Shown here piece by piece: positions 34,520-39,543 of a stretch of 39,543 nt of DNA. Below the pieces are notes generated by a model that saw only the letters and a program-made list of their open reading frames with translations, had not been told where the DNA came from and ran no database searches. The stretch is from Pilaira anomala (Eukaryota; Mucoromycota; Mucoromycetes; Mucorales; Mucoraceae), in the NCBI GenBank assembly GCA_025716855.1, contig JAIXMQ010000130.1, positions 1 to 39,543 of the forward strand. Reading direction: 5' to 3'. Both the position numbers and the translations under genes were made by a program. Position 1 is the stretch's first letter. Each line of letters begins with the position of its first letter.

Positions 34520-35179
34520 AGAGAGAGGAATTAAAAAAAAAAAATTGGTTGTTGAAGAAAGGAAGAAATAAGAAGAAAAAAAAAAAAAAAAAAAGGCTAA
34601 TATATATATTTAAAAAGAGCTAACGCAATTCTAGACCATTTGGTCAGGGTGCTTTTTTATAATTTGAGTAAGGAATTAACTAATAAAATACAGATAATGA
34701 ATGAAATTATAGAGTAACCATTTTTAACATAATTGTTCACGATTTTTTCGTTATATACCTATATTATTCAATTATTTTGATCGATTTATTTTACTCTTAT
34801 TTTAAAGTAACTTACTACTTGTTGATCTTGTTGTCTTGAATCATAATAGTTGGAATATAAAATTTTCGTGTTGTCATTTTGTCTCAGCTATTTTTTGGTT
34901 AATCAAAAGGCTACTTTCTTTTTATTTAGATTTACATACACATTGTTTTATACATTCAATACGGTTGAACATGTTGAATAAAAAAAAAAGGTGTAACGTA
35001 CAAAGGAAAATAATAATATATTTTTTGGATTTTCAAAATTTTCTGGCTTCGTTGGCGGAATTACAAAGATAAAACGAGCGACGATGATCTTCCAGAAACA
35101 ATACAACATGGATGTAACATGTCGCGTTCCAAAGTTATTTATTAAAGAAAAAAAAAAAGTTGGTTATTGAGTAAAATCA
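34520..35179. other. Intergenic region
   Basis: The receiver promoter side has T tracts on its coding strand (34529-34541 and 34576-34593). The rest is A/T-rich with no recognisable gene; the frame 34836-35072 has no family features. The right part borders the decayed transposase. Confidence 0.5.
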
Positions 35180-36211
35180 CTTTTTGAGTCTATAAACTTT
35201 TGACATCTGTTAGACATACTTTGATACTGCTCCTTCAGGCACGCGGCTCTCATTTTAATCAAGTTCCTCCTTTGAAATTTTCAATACTATTGATTTTGGG
35301 TAATCTTTGTTCCATTTTACAAGACAACTCATTCCAGACAGACATAAGTGAATTCAAGTCCGGACTAAGCGCTGGTCAGTCCTTCATGAGAGCTGGCATA
35401 TCAGGGATTTCTTCACAACAGCTTGCTTTTTGTTCAATAGTACGTACTGAATTTTCCTCCTGGTAGATATATTTGGCAGTTTTAGTTATATTATTTTTAT
35501 CAAAAAAGGGAATAACTATGACTTTCCAATTTGTGAGCGTTGTAATCAGTTTGATTCCTATACATATCAATAGACCGTATTCTTTAGACAACAAACATGA
35601 CCACACCAAAATCGTGATCATTTGACTGCATTACTTGGCAGCTCTCAAATATACTACCGTGCTCTTCTCTTAAAACGTGAAGATCTTCTGCTTTGTTATA
35701 AACCTTGAATATAACTTCACCAGACCAAATTACACGATCCTATTGTCCTTAAGTCCAACCAACATGTTTTTTTGCTCATGTAACGCGTTTTTCTTTATCC
35801 AATTCGCTTAATACTGATTGTTCAGAAGGATGACAGCGTTTGAATCCGAGCTTGTGAATCCAACCTTTTACATCTTCAATTAAATGAGGATATTTCATTT
35901 GACAAAGATCTTCAGCAATTTTTTCATCAGTTTCGAATGGTTCTTGTCTGAATATATGCGTAAAATGATATTTTGAAAAATCTCCTGTTTTGACACATTT
36001 TCTGTGTAAAGAAGAACCGGTTTTATTTACTCGTTTAATACCTTTCGGGGACAGTGGGAGGAGTCGTATTCACCCTGGTGTTAATGTGAGCTTGACTAAA
36101 CCCGAGTTGTTTCAAGTAATGTTTTGCACCTGCTTTCATTAACTCTACTTTGCTTTCGGTTCCTTTATGATCAGAAAGTGGTTTAGGTGTAATTTCATAC
36201 TTTTTTACCAT
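35180..36211 (-). pseudogene. Decayed Tc1/mariner-type transposase
   Basis: Reading the minus strand from a Met at 36211 gives about 340 codons, the usual length of a Tc1/mariner transposase, broken by stops and frameshifts. Recognisable pieces in order are SQAHINTRVNTT (N-terminal half), EDLCQMKYPHLIEDV with GWIHKLGFKRCH (HTH part), AKKHVGWT, DRVIWSGEVIF, the block PALSPDLN before VWNELSCKMEQRLPKIN, and a degenerate tail to about 35180. These are the order and spacing of the DDE core: the xWSDE block, then DWPxxSPDLNPIE. In-frame stops are at 35776-35778 (TGA), 35749-35751 (TAA), 35740-35742 (TAG) and 35376-35378 (TGA). At the first catalytic position Asp is replaced by Gly (codon 35719-35721). 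It cannot encode an active enzyme. I could not find convincing terminal inverted repeats or TA target duplications. Confidence 0.85.
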
Positions 36212-37420
36212 GCTTTTACTTAATCAGTTTTTTTTTTTTTTTTTTTTGAGAAAGTGAGTTATGTACGGAAATTTTTTTGAAGGATGCTATGGATCAGTTT
36301 AGGGTCGCCTGCGAATTATTTTTGATCAAATCATTACGCCTCATTGTTTGAAAAAAAAAACGTTTGCATTACAGTCCTTTTGGAGAAATCCTGCAACAAC
36401 TTATCCCGCGTATTATCTGGATGACCATATATTTATTTTAGTGGTTATGCATTTGTAATGTATGTCATCAAATTAAGCTTCCTTTTTGAATTTTGAACAC
36501 TTTTTTCTTTATCTTTCTCGAAAAAAGGGTGCCAGATAATTTGTCTCGGTATACATCTTAATGTATGGTTGGGCTAGCCTATTTTTTTTTTTTAGGTACT
36601 AGTTGCAACCGTTGCCATTCATATCATAACCCCATCCCACAAGAGAGCCATTAAATACTACTTACTTAATTTCCTTATTTGGATTTCCTGGCACCCACTC
36701 TTTTTAAACACTTCGAGATTATAAATTATTCAAAGCAAAACTACAATAGTTGAATTATAACCATGATAAGCAAAGGTAATATAGCTTGCGCTAATTACCT
36801 ATTATCTTTACTGTATTCAAATTCATGTTGCTTTCTTTACATAACTATTTGCTTAATAAGATCCCATAGACAACCTTTTAATTTTTAATTTATGTGTGTA
36901 TGTAGGCGAAAAAAAAAAGTTTGTTAAGATGATGTTGACTTAGAGAGAGCCTCCGAATCTATTATTATAGAGGATTGTATTAGATGTATTATTAAAAAGT
37001 CTTAAAAACAAGAAGTGGGTGGCAGAAAACCCATATCAAAGGAAATTAAATGGATGGTATTTAAGTTTTCTCTCCCACAATATTACCCAAAGGACTTTAC
37101 GTAAAAGAAAAATCTTTACTTGTTTCCGTATATCGGTACAATGAAGACTCTATCATTCTATAAATCCCTCATAGAAAAAAAGGTTGAATCCAAAGTATAC
37201 CTATCTAAGCTTTTTTTGTCATTTTAAGCTTGTTGGGTGAATCACATGTGCTATTTTCCAGGTTTTTTTTTTTTTTTTTTTTTTTTTCACAACTGTATAC
37301 ACAAATAAACTCACAACTAATTAATTCGAAATATAAAACTGGCTTATTCATTTATTGCTACTTTTTCTTAAAAGAGTACATATCATATTGTTATGTAAGA
37401 ACATAATCGATGTATTTTTG
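36212..37420. other. Intergenic region
   Basis: This lies between the decayed transposase and the small membrane-protein gene. It has T runs at 36229-36247 and 37262-37287. I see no coding region, RNA fold or repeat unit. Part may be the outer end of the decayed element. Confidence 0.5.
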
Positions 37421-37837
37421 TTACTTTGAGTTGGTATTAGAGCGATCATTATTCTGCTCCTCTTCTTGTTCCATGTCACTATAATCACTTAATAACCCTT
37501 CTTCCTCTACACCTACATCATATAATCCACTTTGTCTTCCTTCTGCCCTATCTACTAGAGGGAAACTAAAACGATTCGGTATTAATCGGTTCGCACGCCT
37601 TAAACAAAAGCACATACCAACACCCAATACAATAAGTATGATGTACTATAGATACATATTAGATAATGAGCTCTTATGTGTTTCACAAATAAAAATTCCT
37701 TACAAGAACTATAGTTGTAGGTAAGTCAATGTCGTCGGGCGAGCGTTTTATTAAGTTGTCTATTTTATTCTATATTTGTTAAACTCTTATTTTATCTAGT
37801 ATTCAGTAACAACAAAAAGTGATGACTTGCCAGACAT
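37421..37837 (-). CDS. Small single-pass membrane protein (cryptic gene, GC-AG intron proposed)
   Basis: The proposed exons are 37837-37831 (7 nt, ATG TCT G), 37759-37704 and 37645-37421. They give 95 aa beginning MSDNLIKRSPDDIDLPTTIV. One hydrophobic segment follows (TIVLYIILIVLGVGMCFCL), then a basic stop-transfer RRANRLIPNR and an acidic tail with GLYDVGVEEEGLLSDYSDME. The acidic, SDYSDME-type end looks like a CK2 site or sorting region. Exons 2-3 are well supported: GTAAGG donor, CTATAG acceptor and uninterrupted sense across the joint. Exon 1 relies on a GCAAGT donor, the consensus of rare GC-AG introns, joined to an AATAG acceptor at 37760. The phase is right and the result is a short plausible N-terminus. 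I do not recognise the family. If exon 1 is wrong, the N-terminal two residues change but the rest stands. Confidence 0.62.
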
Positions 37838-38679
37838 TAGAATGTGAGAAGTATTTTATAAAAGAGAGATAAAAAGAACTTAAAAATAATTCCCAACGGC
37901 AAACTATGTTAGCTCAAATATCAGCGAGTAGTAGCAAGTCACGAATCTGCATTAAGTTTCCTAAAATTCGTTAAAGCATAGACGGAATATGTTAAAAAAA
38001 ATGAAAAGTTAACGTGTGTTCAGGTGACTTTAAAAGTATATACATATATTTATAGGTATAAGTGAGCGAGTTTATGAATTCAAATACATTTGACATTGAT
38101 ATAATGAGAAAGGTTAAAGGAGGGGTGAGGTCGAAGAGTATATATAGTTATAGAAATCAATTACCAAAAGAATACTAGCAAGATTTTTTAAAGTATTTGT
38201 GTGGATTGAATAGCTCATTCAAAAGGATAATACTAACAGAGCATGTTACTGTTAATTTAGCAATTGAGGGAGAGAGACTAGACTTGTTGTGAGTCCAGAA
38301 GGCGGGATTTAAGCTAATACATAATTACATTTTTTTTAGAGTAACAGAAAGCAGATAAAATCATTCAATAATCGTAGGAGCTGTATTTTAACAAGCTTAT
38401 TCATTGCATATATCTTATAGTACGATTGAGTCATGCAGAAAATAGCATAGAAACTAGTAGTATGTCAACATCAGAAATTTTGTATACATAACAATAATGT
38501 TGATGAATACATGAAAGATATTATATAGCTGAATGTTGATATAAATATGTATTAATTTTATTTTGTTCTTTGTCCAACTTAATACAATAAGAATCCTAAA
38601 ATATTCTTGTTTTTTAATTAATATCTTGAATCACTACAATAGGGTCTGAAACCTTTGATATGCTTTGAATATACTACTC
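37838..38679. other. Intergenic region
   Basis: This A/T-rich stretch lies upstream of the small membrane-protein gene and downstream of the decayed ORF at the window end. No coding signal, repeat family or RNA gene is seen. Confidence 0.5.
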
Positions 38680-39172
38680 CTAGATCTTTCTGTGTTTTCT
38701 TGTTCTGCTTTGGTTTCGTTTGTTTAGAACGTGTTCGGTTGCTACTACTTCCAATCCAAGTTCCTCCCCAATCCACGTATTTTCAAAATTTGTTATAAGC
38801 TGAGTTTTAGTTGTTTCCGTTTCAGCTGATGTAAGGCCGTTATATATGTATCGTTGCTTATAGATTTCATTTGATTCCAATGAAAGAAATAAGAAGTGTT
38901 GAAATAAATTCTCTGCAAAGCTTTTTATCAGTTGAGGCTTACGGTCCAAAATAGTAAGAACGTATAAGATTGATATGTTGCTCTTGAAAAAATAAATCAA
39001 AGTCCATGACCAAGATTTCAGAGGAAAAGATTTCAATCGGAATAGGTATGTTAGCTTTGAACTTGTCATTTAACAAAGTTAGAAACTGATTTACTCGCTT
39101 CGTTTGCTGACGGCTACCTCACCAATAACTGGTTACGACAGGACATCTTCTATATCCAAAACATGTAGTCTG
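38680..39172 (-). pseudogene. Frameshifted ORF of unknown, probably repeated, family
   Basis: One frame reads RCPVVTSYW, a TGA stop (39119-39121), then GSRQQTKRVNQFLTLLNDKF, KANIPIPIEIFSSEILVMDF and DLFFQEQHINLIRSYYFGP to a TAA at 38939-38941. The next frame over then carries the sense: KPQLIKSFAENLFQHFLFLS, YIYNGLTSAETETTKTQLIT, TWIGEELGLEVVATEHVL, with a basic end at 38680. An open frame of 129 codons (38680-39069) exists, but its N-terminal third is the wrong frame of the older protein. The family is not one I can name. The CPVVTSYW string is one I associate, without verification, with repeated ORFs in Mucorales. Confidence 0.55.
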
Positions 39173-39543
39173 TTAAGAAAATAGCGTTTCGTTATTGATA
39201 TTTATTAGACAATGAACTACTTTATGATAAAAATTACTTGATTTATTAACTATGTTATATCTTACCACTGGCAACATGTAAAGTACAGGTTTCAAAGTTA
39301 TTTATTTCATGAAGATACGATCTCTTGTCTGAATAACTTATGCAATCAAACAAGAGATTACATATAATGGTAGTGGCAAGGGAGATTCACTGTTTGTTTT
39401 GAAATGAAAAAAGTAAGATAAAGAAAGAAAGAAAAAAAAAAGGATTAAATATTGAAACCAGATAAACCTGTTAGTAGTGGCGTGCAAAGAAAAAAGGAAT
39501 TAGTCCTGTTATTTCTGGTCCTGAAGAAAAACACATTGTTACA
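39173..39543. other. Window end, no gene recognised
   Basis: This is A/T-rich sequence with an A/G-rich stretch at about 39405-39442. No open frame of note or splice-supported coding sequence is visible before the window ends. Confidence 0.45.

Overview
This window is nuclear DNA from an early-diverging filamentous fungus. The best fit is Mucoromycota, probably order Mucorales and perhaps Rhizopus-like; the order is inferred and was not tested by any search. The base composition is AT-rich, with very frequent A and T runs. Nearly every gene is split by 50-80 nt introns with GTAAG-type donors, CTAAC-type branch points and TAG or CAG acceptors. The gene set is eukaryotic: mitochondrial ATP synthase beta, NOP56, ribosomal protein L12, MCM7, a PPR protein, a fungal LysM glycoprotein and others. 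I rebuilt the exon models by hand from reading frame and splice signals. Except where noted, each multi-exon model closes in frame to a protein of sensible length.

Layout. 0.3-4 kb: ATP2 (-) and a mitochondrial PPR protein (-). 5-7.7 kb: a small I78-type protease inhibitor (+) converging on a six-exon MIT-domain protein (-). 7.7-10.2 kb: an apparently empty, A/T-run-rich gap. 10.2-13.3 kb: a Nudix protein (+) convergent with an 11-exon gamma-glutamyltransferase (-) that contains a 10-nt microexon. 14.6-18 kb: RPL12 (-) and NOP56 (-); NOP56 has its start codon alone in exon 1. 18.3-20.6 kb: a divergent pair, an unidentified basic 300-aa protein (-) and a UPF0538/C2orf76-like protein (+), with two ACGCGT boxes between them. 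20.8-22.6 kb: a secreted LysM protein with tandem Cys-rich modules.

22.6-26 kb is the repetitive accessory part. It holds a decayed ORF, a striking hierarchical array of thirteen 51-bp palindromic units arranged 1-3-4-5, and a degenerate 23-bp minisatellite. 26-30 kb: a seven-span TMEM184/OST-alpha protein, a tiny secreted peptide and an alpha/beta hydrolase, all on +. 30.3-32.8 kb: MCM7 (-), with paired TCGCGA boxes upstream. 34-34.5 kb: a stand-alone two-component receiver (-). 35.2-36.2 kb: a decayed Tc1/mariner transposase (-). 37.4-37.8 kb: a cryptic 95-aa single-pass membrane protein (-) with a proposed GC-AG intron. 38.7-39.2 kb: another decayed, frameshifted ORF.

The genes do not form one pathway. 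They are ordinary housekeeping loci (respiration, translation, ribosome biogenesis, replication) interspersed with mobile-element debris. The most unusual feature is the 51-bp nested-palindrome array lying directly 5' of the decayed ORF at 23.8-24.4 kb. The other notable observations are the extreme exon structures (a 3-nt, a 7-nt and a 10-nt exon) and the cell-cycle-type promoter boxes at similar distances upstream of MCM7 and of the unidentified 300-aa gene.
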